Notes: a model not told the origin generated them from the letters alone. Shown: positions 46,270-55,536, counted from the first letter of the stretch. The stretch: DNA of 64,000 nt from Terriglobia bacterium (GCA_021323595.1 JAJPKR010000016.1:1-64000), one strand, 5' to 3'. A program made the numbers and translations.

Positions 46270-47319
46270 TCAGATGCCGCCGTTGGGAAACAACAAGATC
46301 TTCGCCGCGTCGCCGCGCTGCAAGCGCGCCATCGCGCCGGCGAATTCGGCCAGAGGCAAGCGGTCGGTGAAGAGCGGATCGAGCTCCAACTTGCGCTGGC
46401 GCAAGAGCGACAGCATCTGATGCCAGGTCTCGAACATGCGGCGGCCGTGAATGCCCTGCACCACCAGACCCTTGAGGATCAGCTCGTTCGCCAAGTCCAG
46501 TTCCACCGCGCGCGCCGGGATGCCGAGCAGGCTCACCCGCCCGCCCGCGCGCGCCACGCGCAGCGCCGCGCGCACGCCGTCGGCATGGCCGGAGAATTCC
46601 AGCGCCACGTCCACGCCACCGCCCTCGCTCGCCGCCGCGATCTCCTCGACCGCCCCCGCCTGGCGCGAATCGAGCACGTGGTCGGCCCGCAAGGCCTGCG
46701 CCATCGCCCGCCGCCGCGGATTCGGTTCGAGGGCGAAGATCGGCCCGGCGCCGCACGCCCGGCACACGGCGATGGCCATCAGGCCGATCGGCCCGCAGCC
46801 CACGATCGCCACGCTGCGCGCGGCGATCTCACCCGCCAGCACCGTGTGCACGGCATTGCCCAGCGGATCCAGAATGGCGCCGTATTCCGGCGCGATCGCG
46901 CCATCCAGCTTGACGATATTGGCGGCCGGCACGCGCACGAATTCGGCGAAGCAGCCGTCCGCATCCACGCCCAAGATGCGCACGTTGGCGCAGATGTGCG
47001 CCTGGCCGGTGCGGCATTGCAGGCAATGCCCGCAGGGCACATGCATCTCGGCGGAGACATAATCTCCCGCCTTGACGGCTTCCACCTCCGCTCCGACCTT
47101 CTCGACCACGCCGCAAAACTCGTGGCCGAAGGTCAGCGGCGGCCGCAGACGCCGCCGCGACCACTCATCCCACTCATAAATATGCAGATCGGTGCCGCAA
47201 ATCGAGGCGATTCGCACCCGCACGAGCGCATCGTGCGCCGCCAAATCGGGCACGCGCACCGATTGCAACTCCGCGCCCGGAGCGGGAGCGGGCTTGACCA
47301 GAGCTTGCATGGAGGCCAT
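46270..47319 (-). CDS. tdh: L-threonine 3-dehydrogenase
   Basis: About 349 residues, zinc-dependent medium-chain dehydrogenase. Catalytic zinc ligands lie in ASICGTDLHIYEWDEW (~38), TFGHEFCGVVEKVG (~63); the structural-zinc loop is CGHCLQCRTGQAHIC (~95). The NAD site is VGCGPIGLMAIAVC (~172). HIYEWDEWS is typical of Tdh as opposed to other sorbitol-dehydrogenase relatives. It oxidises threonine to 2-amino-3-oxobutyrate, the Kbl substrate. ATG 47319 or ATG 47310 (three residues later) may be used; neither has a clear Shine-Dalgarno. Bases 47320-47489 hold no recognisable gene. Confidence 0.92.
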   Translation of the reverse strand: MASMQALVKPAPAPGAELQSVRVPDLAAHDALVRVRIASICGTDLHIYEWDEWSRRRLRPPLTFGHEFCGVVEKVGAEVEAVKAGDYVSAEMHVPCGHCLQCRTGQAHICANVRILGVDADGCFAEFVRVPAANIVKLDGAIAPEYGAILDPLGNAVHTVLAGEIAARSVAIVGCGPIGLMAIAVCRACGAGPIFALEPNPRRRAMAQALRADHVLDSRQAGAVEEIAAASEGGGVDVALEFSGHADGVRAALRVARAGGRVSLLGIPARAVELDLANELILKGLVVQGIHGRRMFETWHQMLSLLRQRKLELDPLFTDRLPLAEFAGAMARLQRGDAAKILLFPNGGI

Positions 47320-47489
47320 GGAAATTCGCGCTCGGCGAGCAACCCCAGATGTTAGCACGCGGCCTCGAGCGCCAGCCCATCCCAGCCCATCGCGCGCCGC
47401 GGCCGCGTGCCGAAATCGCGCAAGGGCCGGAGCCGGCGTGCATGCCCGTGCCGGCCGGCCGCGGGCGCAGTGACGAAGGGATGGCCCGA

Positions 47490-47945
47490 TCAGCCTCCCA
47501 GCAAGCGCCTGGCGGCTTCGCTCACCGCCTTGCCCTCCACGCGCTGTCCCGCCGCCTGGAATTTCGCCATGGCCGCCTTCATCGCCGCGCCCATCTGCTT
47601 CGGCTCGCGCGCGCCGATTTCAGCGATGGCCGCGCGAACCGTGGCCTCGATTTCCGCCGCCGAGAGCGCGCGCGGCAAGTACCCCTCGATGATTTGGATT
47701 TCGGCGCGCTCCTTTTCGGCCAGCTCCGGGCGCCCGCCCTGATCGAATTGCGCGGCCGAATCCTGCCGCTGCTTGATCTGCGTCGCCAGCACTGCCATGA
47801 CCTCGGCATCGTCGAGCGGCTGGCGCCGCTCGATCTCGCGGTGCTTGATCGCCGCCTTCAGCATCCGCAACGTCGAAAGCTTCAGTTCCTGGTGCGCCTT
47901 CATCGCCGCCGTCATGTCTTGATGGATGCGATCAGCCAGACTCAT
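47490..47945 (-). CDS. GatB/YqeY domain protein
   Basis: A 151-residue YqeY-family protein: [20 protein letters not shown], then LSTLRMLKAAIKHREIE, a KERAEIQIIEGYLPRALS centre and KQMGAAMKAAMAKF. The family resembles the C-terminal helical domain of the amidotransferase subunit GatB and has been linked to tRNA biology, but its exact role is unsettled. ATG 47945 overlaps the hisA stop by four bases (ATGA), so it is translated as the last gene of the distal his segment. Confidence 0.93.
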   Translation of the reverse strand: MSLADRIHQDMTAAMKAHQELKLSTLRMLKAAIKHREIERRQPLDDAEVMAVLATQIKQRQDSAAQFDQGGRPELAEKERAEIQIIEGYLPRALSAAEIEATVRAAIAEIGAREPKQMGAAMKAAMAKFQAAGQRVEGKAVSEAARRLLGG

Positions 47946-48673
47946 GGTCGTAGTTCCTTTCCTTGGCTATTGTCGCCGTCTTTGCCGCTCCAGCGCCGCA
48001 AGCGCGCGAGCGGCAGCTTGCCGGTGTAGAGCGCCATGCCGAGCACGGAGTCGCAACCGAGCGCCTCGAGGCGCTCGATCTCCTCCAAGCTGGCGATGCC
48101 GCCGGCCACGCTCAGCGGCAGGCCGGTGGCGGCGCGCAGCTCGCGCACGCGCTCGAGCGGCAGCCCGCGCATCAGCCCCTCCGTCTCGACCTGGGTGTAG
48201 AGAAATCCGCCGCAGTGCGGCGCCGCCATCTGCAGGGCCTCAAGCGGCGTCCAGGGCAATCGCTCCCGCCACCCGCGCACCGCGAGGCGGCCGTCGCGGG
48301 CGTCGAGTGCGACGATGATATGCTCGCGCCCCAGGCCGCGCAGGCTGGGCAAAAATGGCGTCAGCCCGGCGGCGGAGAAGGCGGCGCTAGCGACGATGAC
48401 CGCCTCCGCGCCCCAGCCCAACACTTCCTCGGCGCGCGCCCGGTCGCGAATGCCGCCGCCGACGCGCACGCGAAATCCGGCGCCGCAGCAGCGCCGCACC
48501 AATTCGCGATTGTCGCCGGCGCCTTTGGCCGCGTCCAGATCCACAACCTGCACCACGCCAAAGCCACGCAAGGCGTCGAGCGTCGCCTCCAGCTCGCGCG
48601 CCAGCGCCTGGCGTTCGCCCTGCACGAGTTGAACGACCTTGCCGCCGGCCAAATCGATCGCCGGGATCACCAT
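47942..48673 (-). CDS. hisA: ProFAR isomerase (phosphoribosylformimino-AICAR-P isomerase)
   Basis: A 243-residue (beta-alpha)8 barrel that isomerises ProFAR to PRFAR in histidine synthesis. Catalytic Asp in [19 protein letters not shown] (~7) and in [10 protein letters not shown] (~125) are both present. [18 protein letters not shown] and [18 protein letters not shown] are phosphate-binding loops. ATG 48673 overlaps the hisHF stop by seven bases. It fits the ~240-residue family. Downstream it overlaps yqeY. Confidence 0.95.
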   Translation of the reverse strand: MVIPAIDLAGGKVVQLVQGERQALARELEATLDALRGFGVVQVVDLDAAKGAGDNRELVRRCCGAGFRVRVGGGIRDRARAEEVLGWGAEAVIVASAAFSAAGLTPFLPSLRGLGREHIIVALDARDGRLAVRGWRERLPWTPLEALQMAAPHCGGFLYTQVETEGLMRGLPLERVRELRAATGLPLSVAGGIASLEEIERLEALGCDSVLGMALYTGKLPLARLRRWSGKDGDNSQGKELRP

Positions 48674-50067
48674 GACGGCCGCACCGGAATCCCGCCCGCG
48701 GCGAGCGCGCGCTTGAGGGCGGCGATGCTGGTCTCGCCGAAGTGAAAGATGGAAGCCGCCAAGGCGGCATCGGCGCGGCCGCGAGTGAAAACGGCGGCGA
48801 AGTCCTCGGCCGAGCCGCCGCCCCCGGAAGCGATCACGGGAATGGAAACCGCGCCGGCAACGGCGGCCGTCAGTTCGCAGTCGAACCCTTGCTTGGTTCC
48901 GTCGCGGTCCATGCTGGTCAAGAGAATCTCCCCGGCGCCCATCGCTTCCGCCTCGCGCGCCCAATCCACCGCGTCGCGGCCCGCCGCCCGCGATCCGCCA
49001 TGCGTGAACGCTTCCCAGCCTTGGCCGGCGCCGCGGCGGGCGTCGATCGCCACGACCACCGCCTGCGCGCCGAAGGCTTGCGCCATCTCGGCAATGAGCC
49101 GCGGACGCGCCAGCGCGGCGCTATTGACCGCGACCTTATCCGCCCCGGCGCCCAGCAGCGCACCGCCTTCTTCGAGGGTTCGCACACCGCCGCCGACGCA
49201 GAGCGGAATCCAGGTCTCGCGCGCGATCGCCCGCACCGTCTCCAGCAGCGTCGAGCGTTCCTCCCGCGACGCCGACACGTCGAGCATCACCAGCTCGTCG
49301 GCGCCCTGCCGGTTATAAGCCGCGGCCAACTCCGCCGGATTGCCGCTGTCGCGCAGCCGCTCGAACTGCACGCCCTTTACCACGCGCCCGCCGTGCACGT
49401 CGAGGCACGCGATAATGCGCCGCGTCGCGCCGCCCGCCGGCCGGGATGGAATCGCCACCGGTGCGCTCCGCGGCCAGGTGACGAAATTCGCCAGCACGAG
49501 TTCACCGGCGGCGCCCGATTTCTCGGGATGGAACTGCACCCCCATGACATTGCCGGCCTCGGCCGCTGCCGTGAACTCCTCCCCGTGGCACGCGACGTAG
49601 CTCGTCGCCTCCGTTACCGGCGCGGCATAGGAGTGCGTGAAATAGAAGCTCGGCGCCAAGCCCGCGCCTGCCAGCAAGCGCGAGGGGCGCCGGCAGGCGA
49701 CTCCGGTCCAGCCGACATGCGGAATCTTTCCCGGTCCGCGCAACCGCCGCACACGGCCTGGCCAAAGCCCCAGGCCCGCGGCCTCCGGCGCCTCTTCGCT
49801 GGCTTCGTAGAGCGCCTGCAAGCCCACGCAAACGCCCAAGAACGGCTTGCCGCTCGCGATGAAGTCGAGGATCGGACGCCGCAGGCCGCGCCCGTCGATC
49901 GCCCCCATCACCGCGCCGAAATGGCCAACGCCCGGCAGCACCGCCGCCTGCGCTCGCACCAGCGCGCTCGCGTCGCCGGCCAAGTACGGCTCGGCGCCGA
50001 GCCCCGCCAGCGCGCGCCGCACCGAATCGGTGTTGCCGCCGCCGTAATCAACGATCGCGACCGCCAA
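48667..50067 (-). CDS. hisHF: HisH-HisF fusion: imidazole glycerol phosphate synthase
   Basis: One uninterrupted 466-residue frame carrying both subunits. Residues 1-~203 are the class I glutaminase His[31 protein letters not shown], nucleophile Cys in [12 protein letters not shown] (~79) and His/Glu in [10 protein letters not shown] (~178). A ~15-residue Pro/Ser/Arg linker follows. Residues ~218-466 are the cyclase His[21 protein letters not shown] (catalytic Asp), [28 protein letters not shown] (catalytic Asp) and [12 protein letters not shown]. This matches the domain order of eukaryotic HIS7; bacteria usually have separate genes. Start is TTG 50067 with GGGAG six bases upstream; the nearby ATG is out of frame. 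Confidence 0.95.
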   Translation of the reverse strand: MAVAIVDYGGGNTDSVRRALAGLGAEPYLAGDASALVRAQAAVLPGVGHFGAVMGAIDGRGLRRPILDFIASGKPFLGVCVGLQALYEASEEAPEAAGLGLWPGRVRRLRGPGKIPHVGWTGVACRRPSRLLAGAGLAPSFYFTHSYAAPVTEATSYVACHGEEFTAAAEAGNVMGVQFHPEKSGAAGELVLANFVTWPRSAPVAIPSRPAGGATRRIIACLDVHGGRVVKGVQFERLRDSGNPAELAAAYNRQGADELVMLDVSASREERSTLLETVRAIARETWIPLCVGGGVRTLEEGGALLGAGADKVAVNSAALARPRLIAEMAQAFGAQAVVVAIDARRGAGQGWEAFTHGGSRAAGRDAVDWAREAEAMGAGEILLTSMDRDGTKQGFDCELTAAVAGAVSIPVIASGGGGSAEDFAAVFTRGRADAALAASIFHFGETSIAALKRALAAGGIPVRPSW

Positions 50068-50078
50068 TCATCTCTCCC

Positions 50079-50112
50079 GAAAACAAAGCGCCCGCCGCGA
50101 ATGCGGCGGGCG
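50079..50112 (-). terminator. Attenuator-type terminator before hisHF
   Basis: A perfect 10-bp GC stem (50089-50098 with 50103-50112, loop 50099-50102) is followed on the minus strand by a U-rich tail (CTTTGTTTTC, 50088-50079). It ends one base before the GGGAG ribosome binding site of hisHF. Its position in the leader, not after a gene end, suggests attenuation. The stem is almost the same as that before hisI. Confidence 0.75.
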
Positions 50113-50138
50113 TCGCGAAATCCGAATGCTGAACCGGC

Positions 50139-50210
50139 TCAGCCCAGCCGCCGCCCGCGCGCCGCGCCAGGGGCGCGATGCAGGCCGCAATGCTGTAAGC
50201 GAGCGCTCAC
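50139..50210 (-). CDS. Second leader-peptide-like ORF (23 codons) before hisHF
   Basis: GTG 50210 opens a 23-residue peptide, starting MSARLQHCGLHRAPG and ending ARGRRLG. His codons are at positions 7 and 11. GAGG lies four bases before the GTG, and a -10-like TATACT lies at 50219-50224 just upstream, so the RNA may be nearly leaderless if that promoter is used. Length and the ARGRR tail resemble the leader peptide before hisI, and the tail is encoded by the same 15-base GC segment (50148-50162). It is followed by the terminator at 50079-50112. With only two separated His codons, it may be degenerate or answer to another signal. Bases 50211-50381 hold no other convincing feature. Confidence 0.55.
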   Translation of the reverse strand: MSARLQHCGLHRAPGAARGRRLG

Positions 50211-50381
50211 GAAGCCTCAGTATAACAGTCAGCCGTTTCTGCAGGCTCGAGAGGGCCCTCCAACGCGGGATGAGCATGGGAGCCGGGGCGAGGGCGATGC
50301 GGACTGCGCATGAGCAGACCGAGCGCGGGCAGGCCGTTTCGGTATTCACGTGCAAGCGCAAACGAGCACCCTCCCTTCGAG

Positions 50382-50981
50382 TCACAGCAACTCCTTCGTG
50401 CTCGGCAGCACGTCCAGCAACCGGCGGTCGCGGGCGCAAGCCACGCGCAAGGCGCGCGCAAAAGCCTTGAAACTGGCCTCCACCAAATGATGGCTGCTGC
50501 GGCCGTACAGGGTTTTGATATGCACGTTGCCGCCCGCCCCGGCGGCGAAGCCGGCGAAAAAGTCGGGCAGCAACTCGGTTTGCAGGTCGCCGACCTGGCG
50601 CGCCCGCGCTTGCACGGCAATGATGGCGTGCGCGCGGCCGCTCAGGTCCACCGCCGCCACCGCCAGCGCCTCGTCCATGGGCATCACGAAGTAGCCGGCG
50701 CGATTGATGCCACGCCGGTCGCCCAGCGCCCGCGAGACCGCGGCGCCGAGCGCCAAGCCGGTGTCTTCGACGGTATGGTGCTGATCGACGTCGAGGTCGC
50801 CCTCTGCGCTCAATTTCAAATCGAAGCCGCCGTGGCGCGCGAATAGCTCCAGCATGTGATCCAGAAATCGAATCCCGGTGGCGACCTGGTATTGGCCGCG
50901 GCCCTCGATGCGAAAGTCCACGTGCAACCGTGTCTCCTTGGTCACGCGCTCGACCACCCCGCGCCGGATCTTCAGCCCCAT
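50382..50981 (-). CDS. hisB: Imidazoleglycerol-phosphate dehydratase
   Basis: A 199-residue monofunctional IGPD with no phosphatase domain. The two metal-binding HHxxE-type motifs are present: [32 protein letters not shown] (~70) and [20 protein letters not shown] (~165). [20 protein letters not shown] is also typical. It makes imidazole-acetol phosphate, the substrate of the HisC domain encoded just upstream. ATG 50981 overlaps the hisC::HAD stop by ten bases. The hisHF gene follows after a 314-bp gap containing a second attenuator-like leader. Confidence 0.96.
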   Translation of the reverse strand: MGLKIRRGVVERVTKETRLHVDFRIEGRGQYQVATGIRFLDHMLELFARHGGFDLKLSAEGDLDVDQHHTVEDTGLALGAAVSRALGDRRGINRAGYFVMPMDEALAVAAVDLSGRAHAIIAVQARARQVGDLQTELLPDFFAGFAAGAGGNVHIKTLYGRSSHHLVEASFKAFARALRVACARDRRLLDVLPSTKELL

Positions 50982-52819
50982 ATCCCCTCCAGCGCCGGCA
51001 AAAGCCGCAAGGCTGCGCCCACATCCGCCGCCGCCGCCTGGCAGCCCAGCTCGCGGAATCGGCGGCGCAGCCGCTCGGCATCGGCATGCCCGGGCACGAT
51101 CACGCCGACGAACGGCACGTTCGCCGCGCGCGCGCACATGGCGTCGTCCACGGTGTCGCCGCAATACGCGAGGACGCCCGCCGCCCCCGCGCGGCGCGCG
51201 ATCGCTGCCAGGCCCTCGGCGTCGGGCTTGCCGCGGCGCACGTCCTCGAGCGCGATCACCCAATCGAACCAGTGCGCCACACCGAAGCGCGCGAGCGTCC
51301 AGGCGGCGTCGGCGCGCGGGCGCCCGGTAAAGATCGCCAGCCGATAGCGCGCCGCCAGCCTCGCCAGCTCCGCAGCCGGCAGCAACCATCGTTCCTCGCG
51401 CCGCAAGCCGTCGTCTTCCCCGGCGCCGCGGTAAAAGGCATCGAAGACCGCGACCACGGTTTCGTAGGCCAAGTCGCGGCCGCGGCGGCGCAGCAGTTCC
51501 GCCGTGAGATCCCAATCGTTATTGAAACCACCGGCATCCTTCAACGCCTGAATCTCGTCCGGGGCGACTTCGCCGCCGCCCAAGTGGCGCACCGTCGCCG
51601 CGATCGCCCGGCGATATGACCGGCTCACATCCACGAGCACGCCGTCCAGATCGAAGGCCAGCACCGGCCTTTCCGCGCCAGCACCCCCGCCGGACGATGC
51701 ATCGCGCCGGTTGACCGCGGGTTCCCCTCGCTCCGCGCCACCGGTCCCAGGCCGCTCATCGACCCTACGCCAAATCCGGCGCAGCAACGCCACCACCCGC
51801 TCGGTCTGCTCGCTTGTGCCGCAGGTGACGCGCACCGTCCCCGGCACGTCGCGCCGCCGGTCGCGCAGCAGCACGCCTTCCTCGCGCGCCGCCGCCAGCA
51901 GTTCGTCGGTGCGCTCGCCCGCCTCGAACAACACGAAATTCGCCGCGCTGCGCCACCATCGCAGCCCCAGCTCGGTCAAGACCTGCTCCAGCCGGGCGCG
52001 GCTGGCCCAAATCTGCCGCCGATAGTTTTCCGCCCATGCGCGGTCGGCCAGGGCCGCCCGCCCGCAGGCGAGCGCGAGCGAGTTGACTGCGTATGGAGAA
52101 TGCACCTTCCGCAGCATCTTCACCAGATCCGCATGTGCCGCCAGCACGCCCAAGCGCAGGCCCGCCAAGCCATAGAGCTTCGAAAACGTCCGCGCCACCA
52201 GCAAATTGGGCGGCGAGCCAGCGCGCGCCATCAGCGTCGGCTCGCCGTCGCCCAAGAAATCGGCGTAGGCCTCATCCACGAAGAACGCGCAATCGGGCGC
52301 GGAGGCAATGCATTCGAGCAGTTCCGCCGCGGCGGTGTGACTGCCCGTCGGATTATTCGGGTTGGCCAAGAACATCAGCCGCGTCCGCGGCCCAATCGCG
52401 GCGCGCAAGGAGCCGAGATCGAGCGCGAATCGCCGCCCATCGTCCGCGTAACGAAGCGGCTTCAGCCGCGCGCCGGCGGCTTCGCAGTAGAAACGGTACA
52501 TCGCATAGGTCGGCTCGACCATGACGGCCTCGTCGCCCGGCTCGAGGAGCGCCGTAACCGCCAGCGCAATCGCATCGTCCACGCCGTTGGTCACGATCAG
52601 GGTTTCTGGCGGATGCCCGAACGCTCGCGCGATCTCCGCTTCCGCTTCGCCGTATTCCGGATATCGCGCCAAATCCTCAGCGCCCACCGCCGCCAGCGCG
52701 GCCAGCGCGCTCGGGGCGCAGCCAACGGTGTTTTCGTTGAAATCCAGCCGTAGGCCGCGGCGGCCCTCGAGCGGGGGATGATAAGGCTGCATGCGCAGCA
52801 CCGCTTCCCGCACCTTCAT
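50972..52819 (-). CDS. hisC: Histidinol-phosphate aminotransferase fused to HAD phosphatase
   Basis: One continuous 615-residue frame. Residues ~1-355 are His[61 protein letters not shown] and the PLP Lys in [16 protein letters not shown] (~220). After a ~40-residue Arg/Gly/Ala linker, residues ~395-600 form a HAD subfamily-IA hydrolase with all motifs: nucleophile [28 protein letters not shown], Lys in [10 protein letters not shown] and [11 protein letters not shown]. HisC makes L-histidinol phosphate, so the attached phosphatase is a strong candidate for the histidinol-phosphatase step, for which no other gene is seen here. It overlaps hisD by four bases (ATGA) and hisB by ten. Confidence 0.92.
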   Translation of the reverse strand: MKVREAVLRMQPYHPPLEGRRGLRLDFNENTVGCAPSALAALAAVGAEDLARYPEYGEAEAEIARAFGHPPETLIVTNGVDDAIALAVTALLEPGDEAVMVEPTYAMYRFYCEAAGARLKPLRYADDGRRFALDLGSLRAAIGPRTRLMFLANPNNPTGSHTAAAELLECIASAPDCAFFVDEAYADFLGDGEPTLMARAGSPPNLLVARTFSKLYGLAGLRLGVLAAHADLVKMLRKVHSPYAVNSLALACGRAALADRAWAENYRRQIWASRARLEQVLTELGLRWWRSAANFVLFEAGERTDELLAAAREEGVLLRDRRRDVPGTVRVTCGTSEQTERVVALLRRIWRRVDERPGTGGAERGEPAVNRRDASSGGGAGAERPVLAFDLDGVLVDVSRSYRRAIAATVRHLGGGEVAPDEIQALKDAGGFNNDWDLTAELLRRRGRDLAYETVVAVFDAFYRGAGEDDGLRREERWLLPAAELARLAARYRLAIFTGRPRADAAWTLARFGVAHWFDWVIALEDVRRGKPDAEGLAAIARRAGAAGVLAYCGDTVDDAMCARAANVPFVGVIVPGHADAERLRRRFRELGCQAAAADVGAALRLLPALEGIWG

Positions 52820-54144
52820 TTCCTCCCCTCCGGGGTCAGGGTCGCTGCGGCGGTGCGCTGCGCGGCGGGTTGCAGGCGCACGGCCACCGAGCCCGCATGC
52901 GCGTGCAAGCCTTCGGCCTCGGCGAGGGTGACGATGTGCAGCGCCAACCGCCGCAGCCCGGCCTTCGTCAGCCGCTGCACCGTGATCAACTTCAAAAAGT
53001 CCGTCACCGACAACCCGCCCCGCAAGCGCGCCCGGCCTTGCGTCGGCAGCACGTGATTGGTGCCGCTCAGGTAATCGCCCACGGCCTGGGGCGCATAGTC
53101 GCCCAGAAACACCGAGCCGGCGTTATGGACCTTGGCCAGGTCCGCGGCGGGCAGCGTCAAATGCTCCGGCGCCAGGCGATCGGCGAGCGCGAGCGCATGC
53201 GTCCAATCGCGCGCCAGGATAATGGCGGAGCGCCGCCGCAGCGCCGCGGCCGCGACCGCGTTCGGGCGCGCGCCCATCTGCCGCTCCACTTCCTGCTGAA
53301 CGGCTCGCGCCAAGTCCCCCGCCGGCGTCACCAGCCACGCCGCCGCCCGGGGATCGTGCTCCGCCTGCGCAATCAAGTCGGCGGCGATGAACGCCGGATT
53401 CTCGCCGCCGCGCGCCAGCCACAGCACCTCGGTCGGCCCGGCCGCGAAATCGATCTCACAGTCGCCGGCGACCAGACGCTTCGCCGCCGTCACGTATTCG
53501 TTGCCCGGTCCCACGATCTTCGCCACCGGCGCGAGCGTGCGCGTGCCGTAGGCCAGCGCGGCGATCGCCTGGGCTCCGCCCATCACCCGGAACTCCTCCA
53601 CGCCGGCCAAATGCGCCGCCGCGAGCACCGCGTCCGCCGGCGACGGGCACGCCACCACCACGCGCGGCACACCCGCCGTGCGCGCCGGCAGCGCGGTCAT
53701 CAGCAGCGTCGAAGGCAGCGGATACCGCCCGCCCGGCACGTAACAGCCGACGCTCTCGATCGCGCGCACCAGTTGCCCGACGCACACGCCCGGCAGGACG
53801 CGCCGCATCCATGGGCGCGGCTTTTGCCATTCCGCCATCCGCCGAATGTTGCCCGCCGCCTGGCGCAGGGCCCGGCGCAAGGCCGGTGGCGTGCGCCGCC
53901 AGGCCGCGGCCAAGGCGGCCGCGGAGACGCGCTCGCCCGGTGCATACCGGCCCTGCCCCGCCGCCGGGAAGCGGCGGCTCCATTCCGCCAGTGCCGCATC
54001 GCCGCGCCGCCGCACGTCGCGCACGATGCGTTCCGCCACGCGTTCGGCGGCGGCGCTCGCACGCTCCGCCTCGCGCCAGCGCCGTTCCAGCCCGGGCGAG
54101 CCCGCCCGCACGATCTCCAGCAAGGGTGGCGATGGCCGCGCCAT
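52816..54144 (-). CDS. hisD: Histidinol dehydrogenase
   Basis: 442-residue zinc enzyme that oxidises L-histidinol to histidine in two steps. Seen: ESVGCYVPGGRYPLPSTLLM (~130), VMGGAQAIAALAYGT, PVAKIVGPGNEYVTAAKRLV, AAGPTEVLWLA, AADLIAQAEHDPRA (zinc-binding Gln/His region), LAPEHLTLPAADL (catalytic Glu-His), and SGTNHVLPTQGRARLRGGLS. Length is normal (~430). ATG 54144 overlaps the hisG stop (TGATG), and its own stop overlaps the hisC::HAD ATG. A longer frame upstream reads through hisG but is a shadow. Confidence 0.96.
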   Translation of the reverse strand: MARPSPPLLEIVRAGSPGLERRWREAERASAAAERVAERIVRDVRRRGDAALAEWSRRFPAAGQGRYAPGERVSAAALAAAWRRTPPALRRALRQAAGNIRRMAEWQKPRPWMRRVLPGVCVGQLVRAIESVGCYVPGGRYPLPSTLLMTALPARTAGVPRVVVACPSPADAVLAAAHLAGVEEFRVMGGAQAIAALAYGTRTLAPVAKIVGPGNEYVTAAKRLVAGDCEIDFAAGPTEVLWLARGGENPAFIAADLIAQAEHDPRAAAWLVTPAGDLARAVQQEVERQMGARPNAVAAAALRRRSAIILARDWTHALALADRLAPEHLTLPAADLAKVHNAGSVFLGDYAPQAVGDYLSGTNHVLPTQGRARLRGGLSVTDFLKLITVQRLTKAGLRRLALHIVTLAEAEGLHAHAGSVAVRLQPAAQRTAAATLTPEGRK

Positions 54145-55025
54145 CACATCACCACCTTGTTCAGCGGATACTCGACGATTCCCTGCGCCCTCGCCGCCTT
54201 GAGCCGCGGGATGATCTGGCGCACCCGCGCTTCCTCGATGACCGTATTGACCGCGACCCAGTCCGGGTCGCTCAGCGGCGCGACCGTCGGCCGCTTGAGC
54301 GCCTCCAGCACCGCCAGCACCGCCTCCAGATCCTCGCGCCGCACGTTGAGCATCAGCCCCACCCGCCCTTGCGCCGCGATCGCTCCATCCAGCAGCAGCG
54401 CCAGCGTCTCGATCTTGTCCCGCCGCCAGCCGTCGTTCCAGGCCGAGGGGTTGGCGATGAATTGCGTGTGCGATTCCAGCACGGTGTCGACGATTCGCAG
54501 CTTGTTGGCGCGCAGCGAACTTCCCGTCTCGGTCACTTCGACGATCGCGTCGGCCAGCACCGGCGGCTTGACCTCGGTCGCCCCCCAACTGAACTCGACC
54601 GTCGCCCGAATACCGCGCTCGGCGAGATACCGGCGGGTGACGCCCACCAGTTCCGTGGCGATCACTTTCCCGGCCAGATCGGCGGCCGCCTGCACCGGAG
54701 AATCCTCCGGTACAGCAAGCACCCAGCGCACTTTGTTAAAGCTTTGCTTCGCGTACACGAGATCCCGCACCGCCAGCACCTGCGCCTCGTTCTCGAGCAC
54801 CCAATCCTTGCCCGTCAGGCCGACATCGAGCACGCCGTCCTGGACGTACCGCGCCATCTCCTGCGCTCGAATCAGCATGCACTCGATCTCGGGATCGTCG
54901 ATGACCGGAAAGTAGGACCGCGAAGAGACGAAGATCTGAAAGCCGGCGCGCTGGAAAAGCTGCACCGTCGCCTCTTGCAGGCTGCCCTTGGGGATGCCCA
55001 GCCGCAATTTCCGGCCCGCGCTCAT
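54144..55025 (-). CDS. hisG: ATP phosphoribosyltransferase (long form)
   Basis: 293 residues, first enzyme of histidine synthesis. [20 protein letters not shown] at the start, then [37 protein letters not shown] and [20 protein letters not shown] are the catalytic PRPP/ATP regions. The C-terminal ~75 residues ([20 protein letters not shown], then [20 protein letters not shown]) are the ACT-like regulatory domain that binds histidine in long-form enzymes, so HisZ is not needed. Feedback inhibition by histidine is expected. ATG 55025 overlaps the hisI stop (ATGA). Confidence 0.96.
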   Translation of the reverse strand: MSAGRKLRLGIPKGSLQEATVQLFQRAGFQIFVSSRSYFPVIDDPEIECMLIRAQEMARYVQDGVLDVGLTGKDWVLENEAQVLAVRDLVYAKQSFNKVRWVLAVPEDSPVQAAADLAGKVIATELVGVTRRYLAERGIRATVEFSWGATEVKPPVLADAIVEVTETGSSLRANKLRIVDTVLESHTQFIANPSAWNDGWRRDKIETLALLLDGAIAAQGRVGLMLNVRREDLEAVLAVLEALKRPTVAPLSDPDWVAVNTVIEEARVRQIIPRLKAARAQGIVEYPLNKVVM

Positions 55026-55354
55026 GCGAACCCTCCCTCGCGCCACTCGTGAAAGAAGCAGCTCCGCCGGCCCTCGTGACAAACCTGCCCCGGCCCTTCC
55101 ACCTCGACCTCCACGAGCAGCGCATCGCCGTCGCAATCGGTGAAGGCCTGGCGCATGCGCAGCCGGTTGCCGCTGGTCTCGCCCTTCAGCCACAGTTTTT
55201 GCCGCGAGCGGCTGAAGAACGTGACGTAGCCCGTGGCCAGCGTCTGCTCCCAGGCCGCGCGGTTCATGAATCCGAGCATCAGCACGTCGCCTTGCGCGGC
55301 GTCGCGCACGATCGCCGGCAGCAAGCCGCCTTGTTTGTCAAAATCCAATTCCAT
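55022..55354 (-). CDS. hisI: Phosphoribosyl-AMP cyclohydrolase
   Basis: 110-residue monofunctional His[21 protein letters not shown], then [20 protein letters not shown], with metal-binding residues in [13 protein letters not shown] and the Cys ligands in [15 protein letters not shown]. It has no HisE pyrophosphohydrolase domain, unlike E. coli HisIE; hisE is not in this window. AAGGAG lies 7 bases before ATG 55354. It is the first structural gene after the leader-peptide attenuator. Confidence 0.95.
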   Translation of the reverse strand: MELDFDKQGGLLPAIVRDAAQGDVLMLGFMNRAAWEQTLATGYVTFFSRSRQKLWLKGETSGNRLRMRQAFTDCDGDALLVEVEVEGPGQVCHEGRRSCFFHEWREGGFA

Positions 55355-55390
55355 GTTTCTCCTTGTGAGCCGCGGGGCCGGCGGGCACGC

Positions 55391-55422
55391 AAAATAAAAA
55401 CGCCCGCCGGGCGCGGCGGGCG
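55391..55422 (-). terminator. his operon attenuator terminator
   Basis: A perfect 9-bp GC stem (55401-55409 with 55414-55422, loop of four) is followed on the minus strand by UUUUUAUUUU (55400-55391). It lies between the His-rich leader ORF and hisI, 25-30 bases before the hisI Shine-Dalgarno. It can also work in the plus direction (CGTTTTTGG). The upstream GCGGGCG in the 15-base segment 55462-55476 is complementary to CGCCCGC in the terminator 5' arm, giving a possible antiterminator. Confidence 0.85.
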
Positions 55423-55449
55423 TTTTTGGGTCTCCTAATTGGGTGCCGA

Positions 55450-55536
55450 CTAGCTCCCGGACCGCCGCCCGCGCGCAAAATGATGCGCGTGATGGTGATG
55501 GCGGCGATGGAAGCCCCGAGTCATTCGGAAGTCCAT
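55450..55536 (-). CDS. hisL: His leader peptide
   Basis: A 28-codon ORF (ATG 55536) or 24-codon ORF (ATG 55524), ending TAG at 55450-55452. Its core reads FHRRHHHHAHHF: seven His codons (CAT/CAC) within ten residues, then ARGRRSGS. It is followed after ~28 bases by a terminator hairpin with U-run and then hisI, the classical his attenuator arrangement. Scarce charged tRNA-His would stall ribosomes in the His run and allow an alternative structure. If the promoter at 55535-55562 is used, the start site falls near 55528 and the second ATG is nearly leaderless. It is too short for normal gene callers. Confidence 0.9.
   Translation of the reverse strand: MDFRMTRGFHRRHHHHAHHFARGRRSGS

Noticed and set aside
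50113-50381. T-box or histidine riboswitch before hisHF
   Set aside because: No T-box sequence (AGGGTGGNACCGCG-like) or specifier loop was found. The short ORF plus terminator is a better explanation.
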